From contig OZ038495.1 in assembly GCA_964036315.1 (NCBI GenBank), forward strand, positions 27,437,766-27,501,765: a DNA stretch of 64,000 nucleotides. The letters run 5' to 3'. The DNA is from Acanthosepion esculentum. Lineage: Eukaryota > Mollusca > Cephalopoda > Sepiida > Sepiidae. This document shows positions 10,819 to 22,441 of this stretch, in pieces (within the stretch, counting starts at the first letter, position 1; each line of letters opens with the position of its first letter). The notes below the pieces were generated by a model that had not been told where the DNA came from, ran no database searches, and worked only from the letters and a program-made list of their open reading frames with translations. Both the position numbers and the translations under genes were made by a program.

Positions 10819-11825
10819 CAAATACATGAAGCCAAATTTTACTTTCTGACACTCAGTTTCATAAGGGTTTTACCAAGCACATACATCATATCCAGACATG
10901 AGAGATATGATGACAGTTTTTGATAAAAGCAGCTCATAATTTTGCAGAAGGGGTACAGTGAGAAATACGTTCCAACTGGGCAACCCAATCTATTCAATCG
11001 ATCTCTGACTGAGAATGATCCCTAATATCTATATATGTCTTCAAATTTGCCTTAGTTGCCTCATCTTCTAAATAAAAAAATCAACCCTCTCGACACTGAG
11101 CCATGATTCTTCCTCGATAGACCGGCTCATAAACAGATATGGACAGTGTGCCAGTCAAAGTGGACGTTCTCCAAGCGCTTTAGTCATGGTGGCAAGAAGT
11201 TTTGTGAAACTTATCAACCTTTCAATTTTTTAATAGTATTCTGATTTGCTTCATGAAGGATTCCACTCTGCGAAAATTCTTTGAGTTACAGTAATTAAAT
11301 CCAGGCTTCTGGCTTTGAATATCGCATTTGTTTAAAATATCAAAATCTTAAATATTTTTTCATGTAGATTTTTTTTATTTATGTTTTACTTTCAATCTAT
11401 AAATTTGTATCGTCTTTCGTTGGTTTGCATGCTCAAATCATTTGCGTAATTCACAGTGGATTACCTTTCCGAACCATTCATGTCTAATTTGGTATCTTTT
11501 TCAACTAGTTCATTGTATACGCTAATGAAATACTCAATTTCGCTTTCCGAATTTTCTACCGTTAAAACTTTGGTTGTTTCTGGTATATTGTGATCTGAAT
11601 ATTTTGTTTTGTTATCGGATGTCATTGATAGGAATTCATTATCTCTCTTGAAATGAACTCTTCGTCAACATGTTCACTTTCTGTAATTATCCTCCTTGGA
11701 GGTTTGCCGTAAATATTGACGGTTAAATATTAAGCATTAATTATTGTTATTCCTCCAGTCAAATGATGGATGAGATAATATGAAACACAATGCCGAAATT
11801 ATTTATACTATTTATTTTTCGGATT
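10819..11825. other. Unrecognised AT-rich stretch
   Basis: About 1 kb with no frame over 60 codons that I can interpret and no repeat that I recognise elsewhere in the window. Confidence 0.45.
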
Positions 11826-12395
11826 GTTGTCCTCATCTGTTGTTATCACAGCTTTTCGGCCGTGGTGCCCTTCGGCCTTCAAGTATATATCGATCTAGGT
11901 AAGCTATTGCAGCGCTGACTTTACCTCTGCGACCCAAAAGGGCCAGAGTCGCGTGTATGTTTTGCAAGGGGATGTGGAAACGGCGAGTAAGCGAGCTTCG
12001 GACGAACGGTGAATCGGGAAGTGGTGATGTCGCTTGTAGCCATTTTTATTGGCTGGTTCTTGGCGCTCATTGTCTGGCATGATACGCTCATTCAAGAGCA
12101 ATTGGGTTTTCGCTTCTGAAGGGGAGTTGTGTATTGGAGACGGGGAGAAAAGTGTGGATTTGTTTTGCCTCGTGGATCTATTGGACTCGCACTAACTTGT
12201 TTTTCCCTTTCTTTTCCTGTGTATGCATCCAACTAATCTTTGCACACCTATAGGGAATTCTGAACAGAACCCTTTATTTAATCTACTATGGTAGACTGTT
12301 CTCGTTCCACTGTCCATGTCTCGGGATATCGTCTAGTTCTTATGGAGAGTATTGCTTAGTTTTTGAGTTCAAATACACACTCTCCGTTCCAGGGA
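11826..12395 (-). repeat. SINE S1-related copy split by a GC-rich segment
   Basis: On the minus strand the 11826-11895 end carries the S1 body motif (CTTGAAGGCCGAAGGG, then CGGCCGAAAAGC). The segment at 12250-12390 carries the next S1 block (AGGGAATTCTGAACAGAACC, GTAGACTGTTCTCGTTCCAC). In the copy at 58.1 kb these blocks are adjacent. The roughly 355 bp between them (11896-12250) is markedly GC-richer and contains a 65-codon minus frame (11904-12101). It may be a nested insertion or a longer subfamily. Confidence 0.6.
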
Positions 12396-12779
12396 TCAAG
12401 AAATCAAGAAATGTCTTCATTTTAATTTTTGCATCATTTCTCTTGTCCGACGTTTCACGCATTCATGTTTGAAATGTTTCATTCCTGGATATGTTTCAAA
12501 TAATCCACAATATATAATGGCAGGCATTTAATTTTTATCTTTGAATGTATTGTTGTGTTTAAATTCAAGTGTATATTTATTACTCAGTTGTATTCTTTGT
12601 TGAATTGCTTTTTAATTTTACTCTTCTTGATTGAATCCATTTCCATTATTCTTAGATACAAGTGACATGTGAAAATCTGTCGGTCTGATCCATTCTAAAT
12701 CTAAACGTTATTTTGTTACCACAGGTAATAACGTCAGGTAGCAATTGGTAGGACATTTGCATGCAATTTTACTTTAATT

Positions 12780-13600
12780 CAGATCATTGAAAAGACTACA
12801 CAAAGACCTTCCACAAAGTACACCATAAGGATCTGTTGGAACTGCTCAGCAACCTTCCCATATCCGGCAAGATATTAGAATAATCAAGGACCTATACTGG
12901 CAGCAAACAACATGCATGCGCATAGAGAACAAGTTCAGCGAATATCCAAAAATAGAAAAGTGCGTAAGGCAAGGACGTGTCTTCTCACCGGACCTATACA
13001 GCGAGGCAATTTTGAGAGAAATCGAAATCCTACAGGCGGCCGCAATCTTAAAAATATAAGATACGCAGATGACACAGTACTGATAGCAGGCACGGAAAAT
13101 AAATTACAAAACCTCCCACAGAAGTTTGCGACGGAGAGGATGAAGAAGGGACTAAGCATAAACTACAAGATAATAGAATGCATGGTCATCAGTAAAATGA
13201 TGAGCCCAAAATGCGATTTTCAGGTCAGGGGCACTAAAATCAAGCAGATGCGGAAGTTAAAATATCTGGGAAGCGTTTTGACAGAGCACGATAAGTGCGA
13301 CACCGAGACCTGTAGACATATTGGGATAGTCAAGGACGCATTCCATAGCTGGGCAGAGTATTGCGAGACAGGAGGATCTCTTTGGTAACGAAGAAAAGAA
13401 CACTGAGCTGTTACGCGACATCTGTCTTCCTTTACGGCAGCGAATGTTGGATGGTCTCCTCAAAGATGAAGAAGAGACTCGAGGGGACAGAGATGTGGTT
13501 CTACAGAAGGATACTGAGCATTTCATGGACCGAGCGTGTTATCAATGATGAGGTCTTGGGGAGAAAACCAGGAGGAGGCTTATATTTATCGGTTAAATAG
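12780..13600 (+). pseudogene. LINE family A, reverse-transcriptase fragment (YADD kept)
   Basis: Begins in the palm region with a FDKVHH-like block (about 12790-12830), then KDLYWQQTTCMRIEN, RQGRVFSPDL, and the catalytic box RYADDTVLIAG (about 13060-13092). KGLSINYK and LKYLGSVLTE follow, then in a second frame SVFLYGSECWMVSSKMKKRLEG and WFYRRILSISWTERV (to about 13550). The YADD box is intact, unlike the 1.5 kb copy. At least two frameshifts (near 13040 and 13360) and truncation at both ends make it inactive. It belongs to the same family as fragments at 1.5, 8.1, 35.1 and 48.0 kb. Confidence 0.88.
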
Positions 13601-14050
13601 TAGAGAATACTGCACTCTTCAACCTTGCTTGGTAACCACTCAAGAAAGATAATTCTTAATTAAATAAGTGATTATAATCATAGTGAAGTACCTGCAGCTA
13701 ATGGACTTTATACTATGATTCCGACTATGGTCGATCTTGGTTGGTAAAAGCTATTCATATATAGTGTTCTTTGATTCTTTTCTATGATCGTTTAAAATTT
13801 GCATACTTTACATGGATGTGACAAAATGGCTGTGCTATTAGTTAAATGAATGATAAAACTTGAGACAGAAGTTCCCTTAATAATATGTCTGCTGATGTTA
13901 ACTTCATATACGAATGGTCTCTAGCAAGTTATTTCTATGTTTTCATTACATAGGAAGTTCGCAAGGTTTTGATGAATTAAACATTACTATGTATTATAAT
14001 ATCCAAGTTTATGGAATCCTGTCGTAAGCCTTTCACTTGTTCATACTGAA
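13601..14050. other. No gene seen
   Basis: AT-rich sequence with no recognised frame or repeat. Confidence 0.5.
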
Positions 14051-14445
14051 ATTTCTCTATTGTCGAACTGAACCCTTTATTTCGCTCACTGGTGTAGACT
14101 GTTCTAGTTCCACGTGCCATGTTTAATGGATGTCAATTATCAGTTATCCTCTGTTAATTTCCTTCTGAAAGTTCTCCCCTGCCTTAACCGGGTATTGAAC
14201 TCACACTCTTTGTGTCCTGTCATTGGATCTAACCAACAGCTTAAGGACACATAGCACGTTGTGATAAATATAGCAACAAAAATGAGGAATTGAACAGTTT
14301 ACCTCAGGGAGCTAAATAAAGGGTTCAGTTCGACATTCCAAACACCTGAAGACGGTCGGAGCGTATAACGGCCGAAACGTTATGATAAATATGGCGACAA
14401 GGACAATAGTCCGAATAATGTAAATAGTGTTGAAGAGTTGAGTTA
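14051..14445. repeat. SINE S1, inverted (head-to-head) arrangement
   Basis: 14051-14252 is S1 head and body in reverse orientation (AACCCTTTATTTCGCTCAC ... GTAGACTGTTCTAGTTCCAC ... tRNA-like head). 14303-14445 is S1 body in forward orientation (AAAGGGTTCAGTTCGAC, then CTGAAGACGGTCGG ... CGGCCGAAACG). The join looks like a 5' inversion or two abutting insertions. Confidence 0.75.
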
Positions 14446-14914
14446 AAGGGAAATAACTGAGACATAACATAATAACTGAAAATGCAATGTTTTTCGAAAG
14501 CTAAGTATGGTTTGAATTAGATGAATATAATGTATAGGTTAAAGGAAATCTACCTCGCGAATGTTTTAAATGTTAAAATCCAACTGGAAAGAAAAACACA
14601 TAATCTTCAGTAATTCCCAGAATGAGTTTTTAATGTATTTTTTCTAGAGGTCTAGACATAAAAGTTTTTTTCTATTTTTTTCATTTGCCACTTGTTAAAT
14701 TAAACTGAAGGACTTGGTGAAATGAAATGGAAAACATTTTTTGTATCTATGTATTTCAATAAATCTTTCATTTTAAATTTTGAAATATTTACCGACGGTC
14801 CACACAATTAATACAGAACACGCCACTCGTTTGTAGAGATTAAAGGAGGGGATGAATGAAAGTCTTTCAAGAAAGATGCGTACAAATCCTGCTCGCAGCT
14901 TTGGTAAGATAGCA

Positions 14915-15045
14915 ATTTACTAAGCATAAAGGTCGAAAGTATGGAGCATGCAACGAAGATAGAACTCACTACTCAGTTGTAACTGATCTAGCTAGACAAG
15001 TTTGCTAGCTATTACACCATACAAGTATCCCAGGTCTGGCATGAT
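14915..15045 (-). repeat. tRNA-derived SINE (family S2)
   Basis: On the minus strand: GGTGTAATAGCTAGCAAAC (A-box region), GAGTAGTGAGTTCTATC (B-box-like), and then a 3' part ending in a CTTAG motif as in the copies at 9.5-9.7 kb. Decayed; single copy. Confidence 0.65.
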
Positions 15046-15597
15046 AATCGGTATTTTGAGGAATTTGTGATTTGATTCCATCGCACTATAGTTAGCGAAG
15101 CGGTCTAGTATAGCAGATTGGCTGGAAATCAAAATTGAGTTTAAGAATGGAAATATATTTTCCTATGTGAAAAAAGAACGATTTTAATAATTTTTATGAG
15201 TTTGTCACTTTCGAAGGAAGAATATTAATCGTGGACGACCGTAAGGTGACTTAGCCGTTAAAAAGGTTAGGTCTGCTGATAAACAGTTCAGCTGCAAAGT
15301 GTCAGAGAAAATAATCATGACTCAAAGATCAATGAGTTGTTTTGAAACGCTTTTCCTAACAGCCAAATTGAAAGGTTTAATTTAAAGATAACTGACAGTC
15401 ATCGTATCACTGAAGATATTCAATTATTTTTTCTTTTTAAGCCAAATTTGCTTTAGTTCGCAATGAATTTCACAAAGCTGTTAAACAAAACTAAAAGATG
15501 GAATCTACCTCGTGCAATTTTAAAATTAAAAAATAAATTAATAGAAAACTCAAATTATTTAGTCATGCATCGAATAAGCTTAAAATTTTTAAAATTA

Positions 15598-16220
15598 CCG
15601 TAATTCCTCATATATAATACGCCTTCATCTATAATACGCACACCTAAAATTGTGCTGAAAGTGTAGGAAAATTCTTCTACTCACGCATAATACGCACCCC
15701 TTGTTTGTTAATCAAACCCTATAAATTGTACCTCTCTAATTTCATTACGACCAGCGTTTCCTACTCTTATTTTTTAAAATGGTTTTAAACATAGAATAAT
15801 ATTATTTAAAGACATTTATATATATTATGTTTAACGTTCTTTTTATAGATACAAGTATTTAAGCAAATGCTCTGTTTTTTTATAATAAACAGTATTAAAT
15901 AACATTTACCGGCCTGAATGTCCGAGAAATTTTCATAGAAAGTTTTCGCTCTCCGAATGTCGGAGAGCGAAAACTTTCTATGAAAATTTCTCGGACATTC
16001 AGGCCGGTAAATGTTATTTAATACTGTTTATTATAAAAAAACAGAGCATTTGCTTAAATACTTGTATCTATAAAAAGAACGTTAATAATATTATTCTAAT
16101 TTACTTTTATGATAATTCATATTTTATTTTACGGCAATTTTTAAAAAAAATTATAGCTGTGCATAATACTCACCCCTGATTTTGCTTATTATTTTTTTTA
16201 TTATACATCGAGAATTACGG
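15598..16220. mobile_element. TA-flanked foldback element
   Basis: Terminal inverted repeats CCGTAATTC...ATATATAATA lie at both ends and are flanked by TA, so the ends read TTACCGTAATT and AATTACGGTAA. The interior carries TAATACGCAC motifs at the left and a perfect palindrome at 15831-16085. No transposase frame. The TA target fits the Tc1/mariner/pogo superfamily, but the family is not identified. Confidence 0.75.
15831..16085. repeat. Perfect palindrome, 126-bp arms, 3-nt spacer
   Basis: The left arm (15831-15956) and right arm (15960-16085) are exact reverse complements around ATG at 15957-15959. The arm sequence is related to dispersed repeats at 24990-25090 and at 34715-34835 / 34990-35050. 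Confidence 0.97.
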
Positions 16221-16839
16221 TAATAATGTCGTTTGAGTTATAGAGATAAAAAGATTTCCTCTGCCCTTCATTTGCCACTCATGAAATTAAACTGAAGGAC
16301 TCAGTAATTGAGAACCGCGGAAGCATTTGCTGTACCTGTGTTTTATCACATATTTTGAAATTATCTTTAATGGATATAATTTTCCTTTTAAGGTTTCTTT
16401 TTATTTGCACTTTCAATTACATTTTTTTTTATTTTGAGGGATGGAATTAGTCTTTGATCAAAATGCGTTATCTGAAACCATGATTGCTTTTACTTCTAAT
16501 CGTGGTAATTCTTTTGATCAATGCCCTGTTTAATTAAATGAAAATCTTGTGCATATTCTTCGAACAGTTTTATGACCTTAATCCCAAATATCGACGAAGG
16601 AATTAGTTCTAAGAAAAGTGAACATGTGCAAATTAATATTGGATATTCAGAAAAAAAAAGAAATCCTGCAATTATAAATGGATGCAAATGGAAATACATG
16701 AGAATTGTAAATTCACATTTTTTCCCGAATGAAGTGAGATCACATTTATGACAAAAATCCTTGAAAGTTAAACCTGAACAGATTATCGAGAGGAAATTAT
16801 GTTTTTATAGTAATATCTTCGAAGAAAATCATTGTATTA
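16221..16839. other. No gene seen
   Basis: AT-rich flank of the mariner element. A 67-codon minus frame (16496-16699) has no recognisable features. Confidence 0.5.
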
Positions 16840-18085
16840 GGTCATCCCATAAGTTCTGTCCGAATTTTAACTTTTTGTTAAAATGAACGAAATTTAAAGA
16901 GTATTTTATAATGTCTAATGGAGTTGAACATTATTTGTATGTTTAGATGCATTTAAACTGATCAAATTATATTACAGAGAACAATAAAATTAAATTTTGT
17001 TTGATTAAAACCCTGCTAACATGGAAGTACCCAAGAATCATTTGAGGCACATAGTGCTTTATGAGTTCAAGAAAGGAAACTCAGCAGCCGAAGCGGCTAG
17101 AAACATTCACTCAGTTTATGGAGAGGAATGTGTGAATGAAAGAACCTGCAGAAGATGCTTTGCAAAATTCAGAGGTGGAGATTTCACCCTTGAAGATGAA
17201 GATCGAACCGGACGTCCAGGTGAGTTTGATGAAAAGCTTCTTGAAGCAGCTCTTGAAGAAAATCCTGTTTTATCAGTTGAGGAATTGGCAGTGGTTCTCA
17301 GGTCAAACCATACAACTGTTCATCGTCATCTTCAACAACTTGGAAAAGTTCCTAAACTTTGAAAATGGGTGCCTCATGAAAACAACCTCAAATCCCGAGT
17401 TGATATCGGCTCTTCTCTCCATTCTCGCCATCTTGTTTCACCATTTTTGGATAGACTTGTGACTGGCGACGAAAAATTGATCTTTTATCGAAATGTTAAC
17501 CGTCGTAGACAGTGGCTTGGTAAAGGGGAGGGGCCCCAGCCACGGCCGAGAAAGGAACTTCAAGAGCAAAAGGTTCTTCTTTCAATCTGGTGGGATTGCC
17601 AAGAAATAATCCACTTTGAATTCTTACCACCTAATGCAACAATTAATGCTCAAATATACTGTCAGCAATTAGAGCGTTTGGGCCAAGCTTTGAGGAAAAA
17701 AAGACCTGCTCTAGTGAATCGAAAACGAGTGATGTTTCATCAAGACAATGCGCGACCACACGCAGCAAGAATCACGTCATAAAAGATCGAAGAACTTGGT
17801 TGGGAGAAAATTCCTCATCCACCTTATTATTTTGTTTCGTAGCTTACAGAATCATTTGGAAGAAACAGCTTTTGTAACACAGGAAGAGGTTAAATCTGAC
17901 ATTTGTGAGTTCGAATCAAAGCCAAAAGAATTTTACAGTAATGGAATTAGTAAGCTTGTTAATAGATGGAAGGAAGTCATAGATAATCAGGGAAAATACA
18001 TTGTTGATTGAATCTGTAATTAAATGTAACATTTGGTCACTTGTTTTCTTTATTCAAAATTCAGACAGAACTTATGGGATGACCC
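16840..18085 (+). mobile_element. mariner transposon, full-length, inactive
   Basis: Left end GGTCATCCCATAAGTTCTG (16840 on) and right end, the reverse complement of GGGTCATCCCATAAGTTC (ending at 18085), form imperfect terminal inverted repeats of about 30 bp. Both are flanked by TA (16838-16839 and 18086-18087). The total of about 1,246 bp is the usual mariner length. The transposase frame lies between them in the normal place. Confidence 0.95.
17021..18014 (+). pseudogene. mariner transposase (broken)
   Basis: Would cut and join the element's ends. Residues 1-113 hold the paired helix-turn-helix DNA-binding region (HLRHIVLYEFKKG, RTCRRCFAKFRGGDF, DEDRTGRP). A TGA at 17360-17362 interrupts just before the WVPHE motif. 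The catalytic domain then follows in the same frame: first Asp in VTGDEK (17468-17470), IWWD, and second Asp in HQDNARPH (17744-17746). A TAA at 17780-17782 and a small deletion near 17824-17835 follow. That deletion removes the block holding the third Asp (expected DD34D spacing) and shifts the frame. The C-terminal part (LFRSLQNHLEE ... VIDNQGKYIVD) is in the next frame. Inactive by three independent lesions. Confidence 0.95.
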
Positions 18086-18087
18086 TA

Positions 18088-18924
18088 TAGATTTCACGTT
18101 TCCGGTTGATCAAAATATATTGAAATGGATAGAAAATTTTACATTTGACGGTTCTACATTGGTATGGAGTTTAAAACAATTATCTTTATTGGCTCTTGCA
18201 AATAAAGAAAAATCAAAACTAACGAACGCAATTAGATGAACAAATGAGCACACACAAATTTATTAAAAAAAATGTAGTAATCGCTTCCTTAAATGAGGAC
18301 ATGTTAAATTTTCCTTACAGTGAATGCGGATTAAAATAATAAAGAGCGCTGATATACATACGAAATATATTTTTGATTTAACGGAATATTTCGTATGCTT
18401 CATTTCCATAAAGAAATTCCACAGAAATAATATTTAATAAGTTAATTTGATTGGTTATTATAAAGAATAAATAATATTTGATTGGCTATTAAAAAATAGA
18501 TTTATTATAAACTATCAGGCTTCGCCTGCTTGCTATCGCTTCGCAATCTTTGCAACAAAAATTTTAAATGAACATTTAATAGATAAATTGGCTTGATATG
18601 GTTAATTAAAGTTTTACAAATAGATTCCAACCTGTTGTAGGCCAAGTAAAATGCAAATTCCAAACACTTCTCTGCATTAAATATGACGATATTCCTAAAC
18701 AGAATTATTTTTTATATGAAAATCAAAACAATCCTCGAATAAAAGAACAGTAATGAGGGACAATTAATTAATGGAATAAACTTTTTTAAAATCAATATGC
18801 ACATTAGTTAAACCTGAAGAGTGATGCTGTCTAGAATTAAATAATATATAATATAGATATTGAGCTTTTAGTGTGTTAATTACTATAAAGTAATTTGTAA
18901 CGCATTATTTATCATCTCTCAGTT
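18088..18924. other. No gene seen
   Basis: AT-rich stretch to the right of mariner. A short frame at 18033-18239 overlaps the right terminal repeat and is not interpretable. Confidence 0.5.
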
Positions 18925-19265
18925 GCGTCTCTGTCTTTGGGCAGAGTGCACTCAGGGGGCGACTCCGTCAAAAGTCGCAATTGAGGAAAATTATACTGAA
19001 AGGTGCCGGCCCTGGGTAACAGCTGCCCGAGGCCGTTCCTTCTCATTGCACTAGAGAGAAGGATCGGTGCACGCCCAGAGGTCAGCGCAACTGACGGTTA
19101 CGGGGTCTCGGGGAATTTTTGTTCCTTGCACGCGCTCGGGCTCCCCACATTAAACCGAGCTTGTGTCACAACCTGACCTCGTGGTATATATATCTGGTAG
19201 CTGCCCGCACGTATCTGAGTATACCTACTGGAACAGCTAACCAATCCCTACTGCAGACGCCTGTT
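18925..19265 (+). repeat. Repeat S5 variant plus adjoining repeat
   Basis: The S5 order is recognisable in diverged form: GCAGAGTGCACTC, CGACTCCGTCAAAAGTCGC, CTGGGTAACAGCTGCCCG, a GGGGAATTTTTG block, CTCGGGCTCCCCACATTAAA and CTTGTGTCACAACCTGACC. The segment after it (GCAGACGCCTGTTCAGGCACATTTGT, in two parts) recurs near 27630-27670 as GTAGACGCTTGCTCGGGCAC. Confidence 0.6.
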
Positions 19266-19305
19266 CAGGCACATTTGTATTTGTTCAACACCCATAAATC
19301 ATACA

Positions 19306-19324
19306 CACACACACTCGTACAATA

Positions 19325-19365
<41 letters not shown>

Positions 19366-19393
19366 CACACGAACACACACGCACACACACATA

Positions 19394-19432
<39 letters not shown>
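19306..19432. repeat. (CA)n microsatellite
   Basis: CA repeats with a few ATAG and CGAA interruptions, followed by a short CT run. Confidence 0.95.
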
Positions 19433-19433
<1 letters not shown>

Positions 19434-19979
19434 ATCTCTCTCTTTCTTTCATTCTTTCATACGTACAGACACTTTTGTGTATGTGAGGGAATTCTTGAGA
19501 TTTCATCATCGCATTTTGTCGATGAAATTTAGCGATATGTTGTAAAATAATTTTGCATTTGGTTGAAGATGTTTATTCTCGTGTACGTGTGTGGGGGAAA
19601 GTCTTCCCTCACATGCACACTTATACACTTACATGAATTAACATTACCGTCCTACATGCACCTGCACATACAAGTCTTTCTTTACTTACACACTTTTACA
19701 CTATCACACACTTTAACATCCTAAATGTCCGTCGCACATATTTATAAGTATCTATTGCATTTATACACGTGACGCATGTCTGATCAATGAGAACTACCAA
19801 AAATCATAACATTCCAGTACACTGTCTCTTTGCTTTTTAATTTCTATTATCGATCTCTGACGAAGCCTTAATAAAGTTGAAACATGTTCGACAGAAATTC
19901 GATTCCTAATTTGTTCTTTATTTCATTTTATCATCTTGTCGGATTCCTATCCATATCTGATCTACATTTGATCTTCAAC

Positions 19980-19997
19980 TCTCTCTCTCTCTCTCTT

Positions 19998-20083
<86 letters not shown>
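19980..20083. repeat. (CT)n-(TA)n microsatellite
   Basis: A short CT run followed by a long TA run. The Tyr/Ile frame across it is an artefact. Confidence 0.95.
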
Positions 20084-20087
<4 letters not shown>

Positions 20088-20545
20088 TTATTTACAAATT
20101 TAACTTAAAATTAAAGGAATTATCGACAAACAGGTAATTAAAAACCCACACATAACACTTAACCTATATTTACTTTACCATCTTAACTTATACTTGTATC
20201 CTGATTCGTCAAAATATGCCAACACCCTCTTAAAATTTTGTAATCCCTTTCCCCCTCCAACTTAAACTATATAATAGTATTTAGCTTAAAAAAGTATATC
20301 ATTTTTTAAAAGTTATTCAACATCACTTGAGAATGGAACAAAAACTTTACTTTTAAGTTTAATTTAAGGTTTAGGTTTTGGTTCCGAAACATGGTAATTT
20401 CTGTGTCCCGATGAATACATATTTGTAAATAATAATAATAATAATATAATATTATGCTCCACTCTGTATTGAGCACTAGTTTTAAAAATAAATGCTAAAC
20501 TCTGGATTAAAAATCTGACTGTTCTATCTTTCTTTATATATAAAT

Positions 20546-20701
20546 CCTCGATCGAAGAACTGACACTTTATTGACTATATCATCAAGAAGAAGATAGGCA
20601 TTAGGGATTTCAATATTACAGCTTTCTTTCGTACGGTACTCAGACGTTTGGCCGAGGGACATTTAACCGAATGAGCGTTTAGCCGAAAATGTAGTGGCGT
20701 A

Positions 20702-20764
<63 letters not shown>
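20546..20764 (+). mobile_element. Duplicate of a LINE B / TIR-element junction, then TA/TG repeats
   Basis: 20546-20640 repeats the end of the LINE B endonuclease region seen at 22346-22440 (CCTCGATCGAAGAACTGACAC ... in parts; GGGATTTCAATATTACAG). At the same point it passes into the same TIR-element end (GACATTTAACCGAATGAGCG, AGCCGAAAATGTAGTGGCG). A (TA)n(TG)n run (20705-20764) replaces the rest. Confidence 0.8.
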
Positions 20765-20789
20765 CTCAACGGCTGTTGTGATGCGTCTA

Positions 20790-21540
20790 GTGTGGTTGTC
20801 TGTAGTGGCAGTGCTTGGCGCTTGTCGCTTCTCGCTTTCAGTTACCGCTGCTGGCTAGCAGCAATGCGAAAAGGGGAGCCGAGTGCGCAAGTCTTCTCCT
20901 GCCAGTATATAGCCTCTCCATCAGCAAGCCCTATGTAGTGCCTCCTCGTGGTGACACATGGCAACTGAGCACCTTGCTGACTTTGGCTAAATTACAGGTG
21001 ACGGGGTAGGAGTTTGGCCCCCTTAACATGTGGCATGCAGGCCCACCGGTGTGTGGACACGCGTTGGTGCATATGAACCAAACCCTATCTATGGGTTAAA
21101 TAGTTTCACTGCCTTGTGGAAATCGTCGGGCGAAGAAAAGGCGAAGGTGCAAACCCTACACAAATCCGGAGTGGGGCCCCTAAAGCAGATGGACGACACT
21201 CTGTATTACCTTCTGGCAACTCCTGCAGCCGCGCTGGTACCAAACTGTATTGGTTCATCCTCTCCTTTGGACTCTGCTAGCAAGGCCGAGATGGGGAACT
21301 AGACGTCCAGGCAGCCCTAGTTATCTATACATCCCGCCCAGGCTCGTAGCGCATTGGAGAGGACACTCCGTGTCCGTGTCATCCAGTTTCATCTGCGCCA
21401 GGTGCCTGACAGACTGCCACTCCAGAGTGGGACTGCACAGTCACCAGAGGCGATGTAACTCCATCGCCTAGCACCTAAGGCGCTACACCATCGTCGCCCG
21501 AGACGGACGGATGCCCAACGAACGAGAAAGATATGGGCAA
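20790..21540 (+). mobile_element. LINE 5' UTR-like sequence joined to a C-terminal zinc-finger end
   Basis: GC-rich by local standards. 20935-21310 resembles the 5' untranslated region of LINE B-type elements (GTGCAAACCCTACACAAATC, CAACTCCTGCAGCC). From about 21360 a frame ends with FICARCLTDCHSRVGLHSHQ followed by RRCNS and a stop at 21469-21471. That is the C-terminal C2H2-like finger (Cys-x2-Cys ... His) these LINEs carry. A 3' UTR-like CGTCGCCCGAGACGGACGG follows. The middle of the LINE is missing. The assignment rests on motif memory. Confidence 0.5.
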
Positions 21541-21785
21541 CAATTCGTATTTTATGAACGTTTCTTCAAATAGCAGGAACAGCTAATGAATTGTTTTCAA
21601 ATTATTCATGTGTCTGTATTAGTTTTTTTTGAGGCCTGAAAAAATGTCCATTGTGTTGGTTCTAGTGAACGATTTTTGTTAACAAGGATTATAGACACTA
21701 CCACTAGCCGTGGAAATGTTACGTTTTCCTATTTAAATCTTATGAATCATATTTCTTAATGTAACGATTTAATAAGCTACTTGCG
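21541..21785. other. No gene seen
   Basis: Short AT-rich spacer between LINE pieces. Nothing recognised. Confidence 0.5.
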
Positions 21786-22441
21786 TCTCCTGCATCTACG
21801 ACGTCTTGAGATGAAGAAGTGCAGCATTGACATAGCTACTCTCAATAAAGCCTGTTTCGCTGGCTAGTCGCAACTTGAAGAAGTGGAAGGAGGTTATGTA
21901 ATTTTCTGGTCTGGTAAGAGCGCGAATGATGCCTGCCAATCAAGTGTTTGCTTTGCAATCGAATTTCATCTTGCAAGGAAACTGATCTCCCTTCCAAAAG
22001 GCCTATCCGACCCCATAATGACGCTGACACTTGATCTGTATCACAAAATAAGTGCTATGTTTCTCTGTTGCTACGCACCTACAAAAAATAGCAATGTGCA
22101 AAAGAAAGCATATAATAAAGCAATAACCCGCATAATGTCATCTCCCACGTCCAATATAGGGATAAACTTATTCTAATGGGGGACTTCAGTGCTCGGGTGG
22201 GTAACGATCAGCAAATCTTGGATGGTGTGTTGGGTTATGATGGTGTTGGAACCATGCGACCCTTTTTTATTTGCAGAAATTTCAATTTTGTAATCATCAA
22301 CGCCTACTTCCAGCAACCGAACTGTCTTAAGAAATCATGGATGCCTCCTCGATCGAAGAACTGACACCTTATTGACTATATCATCAAGAAGAAGACAGAC
22401 ATAAGGGATTTCAATATTGCAGATTTCTTTCGTACGGTACT
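21786..22441 (+). pseudogene. LINE family B, apurinic-type endonuclease domain
   Basis: Reads as the N-terminal endonuclease/exonuclease/phosphatase-type domain of an APE-class non-LTR element. The blocks in order are MKKCSIDIATL, EVEGGYVIFWSGKS, SVCFAIEFHLARKLISLPKG, SAMFLCCYAPT, MGDFSARVGND (catalytic Asp/Asn region, 22176 on), GVLGYDGVGTM, IINAYFQQ, KSWMPPRSKN and DYIIKKKTDIRDF. A TAG near 21868, a frameshift between 22170 and 22176 and a stop at 22362-22364 disrupt it. The domain nicks target DNA before reverse transcription. The copy continues at 23326 beyond an inserted element. Confidence 0.85.

Noticed and set aside
9769..10923. Open frames of up to 384 codons (Leu/Ser/Phe-rich plus, Lys/Arg/Glu-rich minus)
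   Set aside because: They are direct translations of the TTC tract and its pyrimidine-rich flanks. All three frames on each strand are open, as expected for a trinucleotide repeat.
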